The notes: generated by a model not told the origin, from the sequence alone. 64,000 bases of DNA from Bacillus sp. FJAT-29937 (GCF_001509555.1 NZ_LMAS01000010.1:40570-104569), one strand, 5' to 3'. Counted from the first letter of the stretch, positions 7,866-16,961 are shown. Numbers and translations are program-made.

Positions 7866-8695
7866 TTCTCTCCATTCCCCACTGTGTAGAATCTCTCTGT
7901 TAGCTTAGTTAATGCTTCTTCTTTCAATGTATCATAAACCCTGCCGGCAATAAGCTCATAGCCTTTATCATTTGGATGGAAGTAATCTGTATATAGTAGA
8001 TCCTTCGCATTTTTTTGAAAAATATCATCAATTTCTACAAAAAACGTATTTGGATATTTTTCAAGGGTTTCTTTACTTGCCGTATTCCATTCATCCACAA
8101 TTTCATTAATTTCATTAATATTAGCAAACCATGAAATAAACGGGTTATATAATCCAACCAAAACAATAAGGCTATTAGGATTTTCCTTACGAATCTTAAC
8201 GAGTGTATCATCCAAATTATTTTTAAATAGTTGGTTTTGTTTTTTAAAAGCCTTCATGTTTAAACTTGAAAAGTTTTCACGGACGACCTTCATCATATCA
8301 TTCCCGCCTATTGTGACAATGACGATATCTGCCTCACCAATTGCAGTCTTTACCTTACTCGAATCTAGCCTTTTTAAGAGCTGATCAGAACGATTCCCTT
8401 TGACACCAAAATTATAAAACTCTGCATCACTTATTCCCTTATCATTTTCTAATTTTTCCTTTAAGTATGGAATATAGCCACCTCTATTTGTACTGTCCCC
8501 TACACCTTGAGTTAGTGAGTCTCCAGCAGAAACAATTGTGATATCATGGGGAATAAAATCATCAGCCGGCATATTTTTTGCCGTCAGAAAGGTTTGTTTT
8601 GCTTGATTTAGTTTGCCAATTTCCGAAGAGGAATGAATATTGCATGAAGCAAGAATTAGTATGCTCATTATGAACATGGGGACTATGAATTTCAT
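7862..8695 (-). CDS. ypmR: SGNH/GDSL-family lipase-like lipoprotein YpmR
   Basis: 277 residues. The lipoprotein signal ends in ILASC (Cys at about 18). The SGNH blocks are complete: SAGDSLTQGVG with the catalytic Ser, VKGNRSDQL (Gly block), IGGNDM with Asn, and the late FHPNDKGY with the Asp-x-x-His pair. It is therefore an extracytoplasmic, membrane-anchored esterase or lipase. It is coupled to ypmS by a 4-base overlap, and the pair follows sco after about 120 bp, as in B. subtilis. Confidence 0.88.
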   Translation of the reverse strand: MKFIVPMFIMSILILASCNIHSSSEIGKLNQAKQTFLTAKNMPADDFIPHDITIVSAGDSLTQGVGDSTNRGGYIPYLKEKLENDKGISDAEFYNFGVKGNRSDQLLKRLDSSKVKTAIGEADIVIVTIGGNDMMKVVRENFSSLNMKAFKKQNQLFKNNLDDTLVKIRKENPNSLIVLVGLYNPFISWFANINEINEIVDEWNTASKETLEKYPNTFFVEIDDIFQKNAKDLLYTDYFHPNDKGYELIAGRVYDTLKEEALTKLTERFYTVGNGEN

Positions 8696-8793
8696 GTAAT
8701 CACCCGCCTTTTTAAAATCGCAGAAACATTAGAGGTGGGGGTACGTTTATTTACCGTATTGCTTATTATAACACGTTCATCTTTATTCATGAC

Positions 8794-8817
8794 AAAAAAA
8801 AGACCTATGAAAGGTCT
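8794..8817 (-). terminator. Terminator after sco
   Basis: AGACCT and AGGTCT with a 5-base loop, followed by at least seven T on the minus strand. The upstream arm overlaps the sco stop codon, so ypmR/ypmS probably have their own promoter or depend on read-through. Confidence 0.7.
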
Positions 8818-9397
8818 ATTGTAAAGTTTTTATGTCATTAATAATTTCTTCAAAAGGGATGTCTTCAAGGCCAGAATATAATTTCATGATCTTACCTTCT
8901 TGATTCACTAAATAAAAATATGTCTGGTGAATAACATCAGGGTTATTTACAGGCTTTTTAACTATGGTTTTAAAGTTATCCATAGCAAATTTCTCAATTT
9001 CCTCTTGTTTATATCCAGTTAAAAAGTGCCAATTACTAAAATCAACATCAAAATGTCCTGCATAGGTCGTTAATACCTCTGGGCTATCGATTTCTGGATC
9101 TACACTAAAGGAAACAAACTCGATATTCTCGATTTTCTCTTTCTTCACCAAGTCCTGCAGCTTAGCCATATTAAAAGTCATTGGCAAACAAACGTCAGGA
9201 CAGTTCGTGTAGATAAAATCGGCAACCCAAACCTTTCCATTTAAATCCGACAGTCCTAAGGAATTATTATTTTGATCCGTAAAAGTAAAATCGGCAACTG
9301 GCCAGTTTTTGGCATCTTTTATTTCACTGCCGCCACAAGCCGACAGAATAAAGACTGTTATGACCGATATGATGATTGTTATGAATCTAGATTTCAT
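8816..9397 (-). CDS. ypmQ: SCO1/SenC family copper chaperone lipoprotein (YpmQ)
   Basis: 193 residues with a lipobox LSACG (Cys at about 21) and a thioredoxin-like domain. The copper-binding pair is in YTNCPDVCLP and the third ligand is the His of DVIHQTYFY, so the set is complete. Sco proteins deliver copper to, or keep reduced, the CuA site of cytochrome c oxidase on the outer face of the membrane. No oxidase subunit is encoded nearby; the neighbours match the B. subtilis ypmQ-ypmR-ypmS order. Confidence 0.92.
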   Translation of the reverse strand: MKSRFITIIISVITVFILSACGGSEIKDAKNWPVADFTFTDQNNNSLGLSDLNGKVWVADFIYTNCPDVCLPMTFNMAKLQDLVKKEKIENIEFVSFSVDPEIDSPEVLTTYAGHFDVDFSNWHFLTGYKQEEIEKFAMDNFKTIVKKPVNNPDVIHQTYFYLVNQEGKIMKLYSGLEDIPFEEIINDIKTLQ

Positions 9398-9500
9398 TTC
9401 TGTATCCGCTCCTCTGCATATTCGAACCTATTCTAGCAGACGGAAGCGAAAGAAGAAAGAAAAAAATATGGCAAACCTGTGACATTATACTGATGCGATT

Positions 9501-10487
9501 TTATGTTTCCTGAATTCCATCTATTGGCTTTCTCATTATGTCATAGAATGATCTAATAAATGTTGAATAGTTAAACTGAACAGCAACCTTATGAATTTTA
9601 TATTCCTTTGATTCTAAATCAGGCTTTTTCCGAAAATCACCGATGCTTTCTCCAAACGCAATTCCTTTATCAATAACGACTTGGATAGGAACCTCAGCAT
9701 ATTTTATATCAGAGCTTTCCAGTAATGCCCATAAGGTGAAAACATCATGTAATGGACTTCCGCTAATGCCAGGATTTGATTTTTGGTAGAAGGAATAATA
9801 ATAATCGACCATTGGTTTTATTAAAAGGCCAATTTTATTATTAGTTGAAAGGTAATATTGATGAAGCGAATCAATAATTGCTGGAGTAATAATCGCGGAC
9901 ATTGTTACATCTAATGGAAAAAGATGAATCTTCTTATGAGCATTATTTATTAATATTTTTGCTGCGTAAGGATCACCATAAAAATTTGCCTCTGCAATTG
10001 GCGTCACATTCCCTGGAACATTAAAGGCCCCGCCCATAATGTAATAATCATTTACCGTTTCCATTAGCCGCGGGGACAAAATAAATGCTGTTGCCAAAGA
10101 GGAAAGTCTGCCAACATTGACAATCGTGATGTTATGTTTGTACTTTTCAATTAACGTTTTTACTTCATGAAAATTTTCAAATAAATTTTCATTTACCTGC
10201 ATATTAGGCAAAATGGGACCTAGCCCTTCAAGCCCGTGCACTTCTGGAACATATTTAGGCATTTCACCTGTCAGCGGCAGTTCCGCCCCGCCGAAAATCG
10301 GGATATTTCTAATACCTGTTACTTCCTGCAAATATGCCGCATTCCGGATCGCATCTTTTCTTGAGACATTTCCATAATCTGCTACTATTCCAACAATATT
10401 AATTTCCTCGCAAAAATAAGCAAATAGGACTGCAACAATATCATCGATTCCAAAATCGCTAAATAGAAGGACATTTTTCACCCTCAT
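9501..10487 (-). CDS. Inosine-uridine nucleoside hydrolase family protein
   Basis: About 328 residues of the IUNH fold. The N-terminal metal site reads LLFSDFGIDDIVA; the usual DxDPGxDD motif keeps the last Asp pair and the middle Asp but has Phe for the first Asp and Phe for Pro. EVHGLEGLG, VGRLSSLATA and the late SPLHDVFTLWALL with its metal Asp are present. Such enzymes cleave N-ribosidic bonds of nucleosides in the cytosol. The altered motif may mean changed substrate or weaker activity. Of three candidate starts (10487, 10490, TTG 10493), 10487 is seven bases from a run of six G. It stands alone between the sco gene and a histidine kinase. Confidence 0.8.
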   Translation of the reverse strand: MRVKNVLLFSDFGIDDIVAVLFAYFCEEINIVGIVADYGNVSRKDAIRNAAYLQEVTGIRNIPIFGGAELPLTGEMPKYVPEVHGLEGLGPILPNMQVNENLFENFHEVKTLIEKYKHNITIVNVGRLSSLATAFILSPRLMETVNDYYIMGGAFNVPGNVTPIAEANFYGDPYAAKILINNAHKKIHLFPLDVTMSAIITPAIIDSLHQYYLSTNNKIGLLIKPMVDYYYSFYQKSNPGISGSPLHDVFTLWALLESSDIKYAEVPIQVVIDKGIAFGESIGDFRKKPDLESKEYKIHKVAVQFNYSTFIRSFYDIMRKPIDGIQET

Positions 10488-10587
10488 CATCAATCCCCCC
10501 TGCTATTTATCATATTCACATAGCTTGAATAATTAGAAAGAAATATCCAATTTTCTGGGTAAAATCAAATTCAAGGATTACTTTTCG

Positions 10588-12213
10588 TTATTCTGCATGA
10601 TCATCCACTAAAGGAATAAAAATCTTGAAGGTTGTTCCCTTCCCGTTCTGACTTTGCACTTCAATTTTCCCTTTCATTCTTTCGATGATTTGGTAACATA
10701 CCATTAATCCGATTCCTGTTCCTTTCTCCTTTAATGAGTAAAAAGCCGTCCCTAATCGTTCCAGTTCTTCCGCACTCATTCCAATTCCTGTGTCTGTTAT
10801 TTCAAAAACTCCGTACTTCTCATCCTTATATACCGTAATACTTAATGTACCTCCGACCTTCATTGCTTCAATACCGTTCTTCAAAATATTAATTAGTACT
10901 TGCTTTAACTCGCTATTATTCCCTTGAATAAAAACTCCTTCATTCAAATTGGGAACAACCGTAATATTTTTTGACATCATGGCATAAGAATTCATCAGGT
11001 CAAGTACCTTTGAAGCTGTTTCGGATGCATCCACCTTTTCGGTTTGTTCAATATCTGGCTTCGCTAAAGAGAGATAGTCATTGATAATCGTTTCAGCACG
11101 ACTCATTTCTTCGATCATTAATCGGATATACATACGCTCTTCATCGCTCATTTGGTCTTTCGCCAAAAATATTTGCAGAAATCCTTTGACAACCGTCATT
11201 GGATTTCTTATTTCGTGGGCAACAGAGGCTGCCAGCTGACCAATTGCGTTCATTTTTTCCGCCCTTTGAAGTTCACGCAGGATTTTTGATTTATGTAGGA
11301 TTTGTTCCATTTCATCAATAGCTTCATCAAATCTGTGCATCGAGACTTGATTTTTTTGAATTGTTCCAAGCTCCACCGAGGTAGCAGATAAACGATCGAA
11401 GAGCAATGATAGCTGACTCGTCATATTATTAAATCGTTCGGCTAAAATCCCCAAATCAGCTTGATTTTGAGACTTTAATTTCACATTGAAATTTCCGTTG
11501 CTCACTTCATTAAACCCTGCGATTATTTCATTAACCGGATACAATACTTTTTTCAAACCTCTTTTTAATATTAAATATCCACTTATTGTTATCAGGAGTA
11601 AAATGGCAATTAAATAGGCTGAAAACTTATATTGGTATTTCGTGATAAGTTGTGCATCAAGATCATAGCTGATTACCCCTACAACCTCAAAATCTTGTCC
11701 AAGTATTGGAACAAAAGCCGATACCCAATGTCCATAATGATCCTCGTATACATCAGTAGATATAACTTTTTTTGATGTGACAGCTTTCTTAAAACCGTCT
11801 AAATACACCTTTTCTGCCTCATGATAAGAAAATGGCAGCAAACCAATCTTCTTATAGCTTTCCGAAGCTGCCAGAATAAAAAGTTCCTCTTCATTCATAA
11901 CATCCGGTGATAGAAGCATCGCATTCGAATAAGGTGCCTTCTCATTTACAAGCGACAGCTTTTCAGTAATATTTTGAAATATAGGATGTTCTGCATTTCT
12001 ATCCTCATTAATCCTTTTAATATCGTTCGCATTGAAAGTAGTACTCCATAATGTTGACATATCAGCAACACGATATTTCATCTGTTTTTCCATCTGGTTT
12101 GTTTGTAGGATTAAACTTATTCCAGCTGTTATAACAACTAGAATTAAACTTATTAAAAACGAGAATAGAAAAACTTTTCTGGACAAAGGTAAATTATTAA
12201 TGTGATCTTTCAT
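10588..12213 (-). CDS. Orphan membrane sensor histidine kinase
   Basis: 541 residues. A membrane segment at about 14-34, an extracytoplasmic sensor domain to about 195, a second membrane segment, HAMP (about 215-268), HisKA with the phosphorylated His in SVAHEIRNPMTVV, and HATPase with N-box (LINILKNGIEAM), G1 (DTGIGMS) and G2 (GTGIGLMV). The architecture resembles the sporulation and WalK-like kinases of bacilli. No response regulator gene is adjacent, so the partner is unknown; feeding the Spo0 phosphorelay is one possibility (inference). A stretch of about 220 bp separates it from the divergent PCYCGC gene. Confidence 0.88.
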   Translation of the reverse strand: MKDHINNLPLSRKVFLFSFLISLILVVITAGISLILQTNQMEKQMKYRVADMSTLWSTTFNANDIKRINEDRNAEHPIFQNITEKLSLVNEKAPYSNAMLLSPDVMNEEELFILAASESYKKIGLLPFSYHEAEKVYLDGFKKAVTSKKVISTDVYEDHYGHWVSAFVPILGQDFEVVGVISYDLDAQLITKYQYKFSAYLIAILLLITISGYLILKRGLKKVLYPVNEIIAGFNEVSNGNFNVKLKSQNQADLGILAERFNNMTSQLSLLFDRLSATSVELGTIQKNQVSMHRFDEAIDEMEQILHKSKILRELQRAEKMNAIGQLAASVAHEIRNPMTVVKGFLQIFLAKDQMSDEERMYIRLMIEEMSRAETIINDYLSLAKPDIEQTEKVDASETASKVLDLMNSYAMMSKNITVVPNLNEGVFIQGNNSELKQVLINILKNGIEAMKVGGTLSITVYKDEKYGVFEITDTGIGMSAEELERLGTAFYSLKEKGTGIGLMVCYQIIERMKGKIEVQSQNGKGTTFKIFIPLVDDHAE

Positions 12214-12435
12214 AAGTCAGTCCCCGAATCCTGGTATTCTCAAACATTTAATCTTTTCGACAAAGATGAACATAATTCCTCTAAAGTCTTGCAATTATTA
12301 CAAGATATGCGTACTACTACCTATTATATATGACAAATCAATGAACCATGGAGATCATTTTTAGATTTCTAAATAAATTATGATATAGTGGAATGGGTAG
12401 AAACGTGTATAAATAATGAGAATTAAGGTGATTTG

Positions 12436-12945
12436 ATGAGGATTAAATTAATTGCATATTTCCTAACCGTTGCAGGCATTCTTTCCCTATTAACGGCCTG
12501 CTCATCCAAACTGGAAGAATCAGCAGGTACAAAGAAGGATGAGAGTACTCATACGTTTCATGCAGAAAACGGCGATATGCGCGAATTGACAAAATCTAAT
12601 GAAGTGCTTCCGGATTTTCTAAATGAAAAGCCCGAGCAAATGCAAATCATATACGGGGCAGCTGCCAAGCACAAGGATTTATTAGAGGCTATTCCATGTT
12701 ATTGCGGATGCGGAGAATCAGGAGCTCATAGAGATAATTATGATTGTTTTGTATATGAAAATAAACAATCTGGTGAAATTGTTTGGGATGACCATGGGAC
12801 GCGCTGCGGCGTTTGCTTAGAAACAGCTGCTGAAAGCATTATTCAATATAAGGACGGCAAATCAGTAAAAGAGATTCGCCAATACATTGATGATAAGTAT
12901 AAAGAAGGATATGCAGAACCAACTCCTACCCCTTTTCCAAGCTAA
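12436..12945 (+). CDS. PCYCGC-motif lipoprotein
   Basis: 169 residues. The lipobox LLTAC ends the signal (Cys at about 22). The core holds the family signature PCYCGCGESGAH, then DDHGTRCGVC, giving at least five conserved cysteines on the outer membrane face, followed by an amphipathic helix and a proline-rich end (PTPTPFPS). The family occurs in spore-forming bacilli and its role is unknown; metal or redox chemistry is suggested only by the cysteines. AAGGTG lies five bases before ATG 12436, which decides the start over the TTG three bases earlier. Confidence 0.85.
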   Translation: MRIKLIAYFLTVAGILSLLTACSSKLEESAGTKKDESTHTFHAENGDMRELTKSNEVLPDFLNEKPEQMQIIYGAAAKHKDLLEAIPCYCGCGESGAHRDNYDCFVYENKQSGEIVWDDHGTRCGVCLETAAESIIQYKDGKSVKEIRQYIDDKYKEGYAEPTPTPFPS

Positions 12946-12952
12946 ACTAAGG

Positions 12953-12980
12953 CCTAAGCGAATGTCGCTTAGGTTTTTTT
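12953..12980 (+). terminator. Terminator after the PCYCGC gene
   Basis: CCTAAGCGA and TCGCTTAGG with a 3-base loop, followed by seven T. A second, less regular hairpin (GAGTA...TACTC, about 12988-13018) with a T-rich flank on the minus strand could end the convergent ypmP unit. Confidence 0.85.
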
Positions 12981-13025
12981 AAAAATAAAAGAGTACCAGC
13001 TGCTAAGCCGATACTCAAAAATAGT

Positions 13026-13280
13026 TCAAGCGTTATTCTTTAACTCTGGAGTCTTAAATAGTTCCTTATACACTGGCCATTTTAGGACTCTTTTTAAATA
13101 CTCTCGAAAAGAGTGATTCTTCATTGCTTTCTTGGAATCCTTAAAGATGGATGTCATGAAAGTTTGCAAACGGACTTGAATCATGAAATAAAATGGGCTA
13201 TTTCTCTCTAATACAGGAATTTCCGTAATCTTAACCTTCTGTCCAACAGCATTTTTGAACTCCAGGCTTTTAAATAGCAA
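13026..13280 (-). CDS. ypmP: DUF2535 family protein YpmP
   Basis: 84 residues when started at TTG 13280, which has AAGAGG nine bases upstream. Longer versions up to GTG 13376 are open but have no ribosome site and would add a stretch that does not fit the family. The body (LEFKNAVGQKVKITEIPVL, then FYFMIQVRLQTFM) matches YpmP of B. subtilis in length and character, and that gene also lies between ilvA and ypmQ. No function is known. A TATAAT within the 5' extension may mark its own promoter, although the -35 is weak. Confidence 0.72.
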   Translation of the reverse strand: MLFKSLEFKNAVGQKVKITEIPVLERNSPFYFMIQVRLQTFMTSIFKDSKKAMKNHSFREYLKRVLKWPVYKELFKTPELKNNA

Positions 13281-13379
13281 AATATCAATCCTCTTTTTTA
13301 CCCGTTTGACTATATTATACACGAATTTAGGTCTCGAAAGGTGTCTAAAAATGTGTATATGAAAATATTTTTTCACAAA

Positions 13380-14138
13380 TTAGTTTTCGTCTAGAGGTTC
13401 ATATTCACTTTGTTCTTCCAATTGCTTTTCTTTCTTTAATTTGCGCTTATAGACAATTTTTGATAAGTTGATGCTAATTTCATATAAGAATAATAGCGGA
13501 ATGGCTACAAGGAAATCTGACATAAAGTCAGGCGGAGAAATAACAACTGCAATTACAATAAGAACAAAATATGCATATTTTCGAATTTTCGCAAGGGCAT
13601 ATGGGTTAAGTATTCCTAATGATGTCAAGAACATGACTACAACCGGCAATTCAAACAAGACTCCGAATGGCATGGTCATATGCATAATAAACCGAAAATA
13701 CTTTTCCGCAGTGAAATTCGCTTCCAGCATCTGTCCTCCCAAATCAACTAGAAAGCCCAACACTGTCGGTAAAATAACAAAATAGCCAAAACAAAGACCA
13801 ACGATAAATAAAATAAATAAGGCAGGAATATATGAGAGTGAAATTCTTCTTTCTACCGGACTTAAAGCTGGTTTAACAAATAGCCAAATTTGCAAAGCTA
13901 AAACCGGGATTGTCGCTGCAATGGCAACAACAGATGCAATCATAAAGTAAACCCAGATAATATCACTTGGACCAAGTACAATAAGTTTCACATCAAGGTC
14001 GCGGACAAACCAATGATAAATTTCTTCCACATACATGAAACCTGCTACAAAGAAAACTAAAAAGGCTGCTATCGTTATAATTAACCTTTTCCTTAATTCA
14101 TCCAAATGCTCAACTAAGTTCAGTTCTTTATCTTCCAT
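13380..14138 (-). CDS. tatC: Twin-arginine translocase subunit TatC
   Basis: 252 residues, six predicted membrane segments and the TatC N-terminal block LVEHLDELRKRL with the conserved Glu/Arg. It is the receptor for twin-arginine signal peptides and pairs with TatA. The charged C-terminal tail (KRKLKKEKQLEEQ) is cytoplasmic. The ribosome site is CAGGAGAAG. tatA lies 76 bp upstream with a strong terminator between them, so tatC should be made at lower level than tatA. Confidence 0.93.
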   Translation of the reverse strand: MEDKELNLVEHLDELRKRLIITIAAFLVFFVAGFMYVEEIYHWFVRDLDVKLIVLGPSDIIWVYFMIASVVAIAATIPVLALQIWLFVKPALSPVERRISLSYIPALFILFIVGLCFGYFVILPTVLGFLVDLGGQMLEANFTAEKYFRFIMHMTMPFGVLFELPVVVMFLTSLGILNPYALAKIRKYAYFVLIVIAVVISPPDFMSDFLVAIPLLFLYEISINLSKIVYKRKLKKEKQLEEQSEYEPLDEN

Positions 14139-14183
14139 TTTCTTCTCCTGAAAATACTATGTTTGGAATAACGGCAAAAAGAC

Positions 14184-14211
14184 GAAAAAAAGGCAAGACA
14201 TTCATCTTGCC
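14184..14211 (-). terminator. Intrinsic terminator between tatA and tatC
   Basis: GGCAAGA and TCTTGCC with a 6-base loop, followed by seven T on the minus strand, four bases after the tatA stop. Partial read-through would explain the usual excess of TatA over TatC. Confidence 0.85.
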
Positions 14212-14214
14212 ATC

Positions 14215-14409
14215 TTATTTAAGCGTTTTTTTCTTGTCATCCTCTAATTCTTCCATCACGTCACTTGTTAAATCACGAGTAGACTTCTTAAATTCCCTAA
14301 GTGTTTGACCGAAAGCACGGCCGATCTCAGGTAATTTTTTTGGGCCAAATATAATTAATGCCAAAACAAGAATTAGAATTAATCCAGGAACTCCGATGTT
14401 TGAAAGCAT
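14215..14409 (-). CDS. tatA: Twin-arginine translocase subunit TatA
   Basis: 64 residues: a short N-terminus, one membrane helix ([16 protein letters not shown]), the [14 protein letters not shown] hinge typical of TatA, then an amphipathic helix and an acidic/basic tail. TatA oligomers form the passage used by folded Tat substrates. ATG 14409 has AGGAGG exactly six bases upstream; the two upstream in-frame starts lie in or before that site. Together with TatC it forms a minimal two-component Tat system of the Gram-positive type. Candidate Tat substrates are not obvious in this window. Confidence 0.92.
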   Translation of the reverse strand: MLSNIGVPGLILILVLALIIFGPKKLPEIGRAFGQTLREFKKSTRDLTSDVMEELEDDKKKTLK

Positions 14410-14587
14410 AAACATCCTCCTCAAAATAACTTACTGATAAACCTAAATTTAATTATAGTGCTTTTTACAACGCTTGTGGTAAAGAATCAAGAAAGTTCAT
14501 ATTTAGTTCACAAAACGCTATACCTATTGCCACTATAAAAAGCTTATAAATCTGTTTACCAATTTCATTATAATATTGGATGCTATT

Positions 14588-15856
14588 TTAAACAAGTAAA
14601 TGGAAAAGATTACTGTCTTTATTAATGTCTGTATAGGCAAAACCTTTTTTATTCATTCTTTGGATTAAACCAGGATAATCCTCTTTATTCTGCAGCTCAA
14701 TGCCTACTAGAGCAGGACCATTATCCTTATTATTCTTTTTCGTATATTCAAATCTTGTGATATCATCATTAGGCCCAAGCACCTCATCAAGGAACTCGCG
14801 CAAAGCACCCGCACGCTGTGGAAAATTAACAATAAAGTAATATAGCAATCCTTCATACAAGAGGGATCTTTCCTTCATCTCCTGCATTCTGCCGAAATCA
14901 TTATTTCCTCCGCTAATGACACAAACAATATTCTTCCCTTTAATTTGGTCCTTATAGAAATCAAGTGAAGCAATTGGCAAAGCGCCTGCAGGCTCTGCAA
15001 TAATCGCATGTTCATTATATAATTCCAGAATCGTTGTACATACTTTCCCTTCAGGCACGAGTAGAATATCATCAACAAATTCTTCGCAAATGTCAAAAGT
15101 TTTTTCTCCGACACCTTTGACGGCAGCCCCGTCAACAAATTTATCAATATCATCTAGTAGAGTTACAGATTTATTCTTAATAGATTCATTCATAGATGCT
15201 GCACCTTCAGGCTCAACACCAATCATTTTCGTTTTAGGAGAAATACTTTTTATGTAAGTACTTATCCCAGACATCAATCCGCCCCCGCCAATACTAGCAA
15301 AGACAAAATCGATTGGCTCCTCGCTGTCATTCAATATTTCAACTGCCACAGTCCCTTGTCCAGCTATGACCCTTTCATCGTCAAAAGGATGGATAAAGGT
15401 CCGGTTTTCTTCTTCTGCACATTTATTGGCTTCTGCATAAGAATCATCAAATGTATCACCAACTAAGATGATATCAACAAAGCCGCGGCCAAACATTTCT
15501 ACCTGGCTCACCTTTTGACGCGGTGTCGTTGTCGGCATGAATATTTTCCCTTGAACACCTAAATGTCTGCATGCGTATGCTACACCTTGAGCATGATTGC
15601 CCGCACTTGCACACACAACACCATTTTTTGTTTCTTCTTCACTTAATGACTTAACTGAATAGTAAGCGCCTCTAAGCTTAAATGATCGGATGTGCTGCAA
15701 ATCTTCCCTTTTCAAAAACACATTACACTGATATTTTTCAGATAGACGCTCATTTCTTTGCAATGGTGTATGGGCGACGATATCCTTCAGCTGTTGGTAT
15801 GCAATAAGAATATCCTCCAATTGCACCCATTTTTTCTTCAAAACTTTCTGTTCCAT
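14588..15856 (-). CDS. ilvA: Threonine dehydratase (biosynthetic, IlvA)
   Basis: 422 residues, PLP fold-type II. The PLP lysine is in SFKLRGAY (about residue 58), the substrate loop is ASAGNHAQG and the phosphate loop GGGGLMSG. A C-terminal regulatory domain from about 325 (FIVNFPQRAGALREFLDEV) is the ACT-like part of IlvA that binds isoleucine. It converts threonine to 2-oxobutanoate, the first step towards isoleucine. A sigma-A promoter lies about 40 bp upstream (TTGTAA, 16 bases, TATAAT). No T-box or other leader element is seen, and the gene is monocistronic. Confidence 0.94.
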   Translation of the reverse strand: MEQKVLKKKWVQLEDILIAYQQLKDIVAHTPLQRNERLSEKYQCNVFLKREDLQHIRSFKLRGAYYSVKSLSEEETKNGVVCASAGNHAQGVAYACRHLGVQGKIFMPTTTPRQKVSQVEMFGRGFVDIILVGDTFDDSYAEANKCAEEENRTFIHPFDDERVIAGQGTVAVEILNDSEEPIDFVFASIGGGGLMSGISTYIKSISPKTKMIGVEPEGAASMNESIKNKSVTLLDDIDKFVDGAAVKGVGEKTFDICEEFVDDILLVPEGKVCTTILELYNEHAIIAEPAGALPIASLDFYKDQIKGKNIVCVISGGNNDFGRMQEMKERSLLYEGLLYYFIVNFPQRAGALREFLDEVLGPNDDITRFEYTKKNNKDNGPALVGIELQNKEDYPGLIQRMNKKGFAYTDINKDSNLFHLLV

Positions 15857-15891
15857 ATTGTCACCTTCACTTATTACGATTTAATTTTTCT

Positions 15892-15919
15892 ATTATACCA
15901 CTTGTATACGTGATTACAA
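15892..15919 (-). promoter_or_regulatory. Sigma-A promoter of ilvA
   Basis: TTGTAA, 16 bases, TATAAT on the minus strand, with initiation expected about 30 bases before the ilvA start codon. Confidence 0.65.
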
Positions 15920-16075
15920 CCCATATATATTAAATTTTTTTATTTTTCCGATATTAATTGAATAGCAATCTTGAAATTCATCATATAATAACCAAAGTAA
16001 ATTTTTTTCATATGAGGATGGTATCGATTATTTCTGATTTACTGAATTTGGTATGATTAATAGGGGGTGGGGCAA

Positions 16076-16312
16076 ATGGAGTTTTCATTATGCAGCCTTG
16101 ATTGTGCATTGCCTGTAGAAGTGACGTTAGATGAGGATAACGGGCGGTATATGATCAAGAAGAGCGATTCGAGCGGGGAATTTTTCAACACTCCCAACGA
16201 GCTCATTCTATGGGTTAAATGTAATTTCTCCGCTGATGAATTTTGCGATCCAATGGAATTTCAGGCAATGGTCAAAAAATTGACGGATTATTTAGTCAAC
16301 GTTGATGTGTAG
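16076..16312 (+). CDS. Small hypothetical protein
   Basis: 78 residues from ATG 16076, with GGGGG eight bases upstream. It is acidic, soluble and has three cysteines (CSLDC at residues 6-10 and one near 50); no membrane segment or recognised motif. The ribosome site and a usual codon pattern argue that it is real. It stands alone between divergent ilvA and convergent dfrA and shares a terminator region with dfrA. I do not recognise the family. Confidence 0.6.
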   Translation: MEFSLCSLDCALPVEVTLDEDNGRYMIKKSDSSGEFFNTPNELILWVKCNFSADEFCDPMEFQAMVKKLTDYLVNVDV

Positions 16313-16315
16313 GAA

Positions 16316-16389
16316 TTAATTGCAGAACCTGTGTCCGCAAACAGATGAAATAAACCCATTTTCGTGCAATTAACGGAACTAGTGTCCGC
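16316..16389. repeat. Degenerate direct repeat containing GTGTCCGC
   Basis: GAACCTGTGTCCGC (16325-16338) and GAACTAGTGTCCGC (16376-16389) agree at 12 of 14 positions, 51 bp apart, and both follow AATT-rich sequence. The second copy is also an imperfect palindrome. It may be part of a dispersed intergenic repeat family. Confidence 0.4.
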
Positions 16390-16428
16390 CAAGCTAGTTG
16401 AGTTTTTGACAATCGCGCAAAAAAGTAT

Positions 16429-16475
16429 AAAAAGAGCATTAGACACTATATTAATAATGTCTAATGCTCTTTTTT
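16429..16475. terminator. Bidirectional terminator after dfrA and the small + gene
   Basis: A perfect 17-bp stem, AAAAAGAGCATTAGACA with TGTCTAATGCTCTTTTT, and a 12-base loop; T runs are available in both directions. Confidence 0.9.
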
Positions 16476-16478
16476 ATA

Positions 16479-16961
16479 TTATTTCCTTACATATGTTCTA
16501 AAGTAGTAATCATATGGATTCTTTGAATCTTTCATCCCTTTTTCTTCTGAAATCAAATTCCATTCATTTTCGTTCACTTCAGGAAAAAAGGTGTCTCCCT
16601 CAAAAGCTTCATCAATATAAGTAACGTACATCTTATCTATAAGAGGCAATGTTTGCTTAAATATTTCTTCCCCGCCAATAATTAAGTATTCATCATCCAA
16701 CTCTTGAAACTTTCTCAAACTGTCTAAATCATTAATGATCTCGACACCTTCAAACTTAAAGTTGTTTTGGCGTGTTAAGACAATTGATTTCCGGCCCGGA
16801 AGAGGTTTACCAATTGATTCAAAGGTGTTTCTCCCCATTATCATTGTCTTGCCCATCGTAGTCTTCTTGAAAAAAGCTAAGTCATTCGGAAGATGCCATG
16901 GCAATTGATTCTCTTTGCCGATTAATTTATTTCTGTCATGAGCAACAATTAATGATAACAT
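16479..16961 (-). CDS. dfrA: Dihydrofolate reductase
   Basis: 160 residues, the normal size for a chromosomal DHFR. Family motifs: IVAHDRNKLIGKENQLPWHLPNDLAFFK (substrate site with Asp in PNDL), GRNTFESIGKPLPGRK (NADPH site) and IIGGEEIFKQTLP. It regenerates tetrahydrofolate from the dihydrofolate made by thymidylate synthase. It lies 16 bp after thyA, so the two are cotranscribed. Confidence 0.95.
   Translation of the reverse strand: MLSLIVAHDRNKLIGKENQLPWHLPNDLAFFKKTTMGKTMIMGRNTFESIGKPLPGRKSIVLTRQNNFKFEGVEIINDLDSLRKFQELDDEYLIIGGEEIFKQTLPLIDKMYVTYIDEAFEGDTFFPEVNENEWNLISEEKGMKDSKNPYDYYFRTYVRK

Noticed and set aside
13281..13376. N-terminal extension of ypmP to GTG 13376
   Set aside because: No ribosome site precedes it, it begins four bases after the tatC stop, and the 84-residue form matches YpmP in length.
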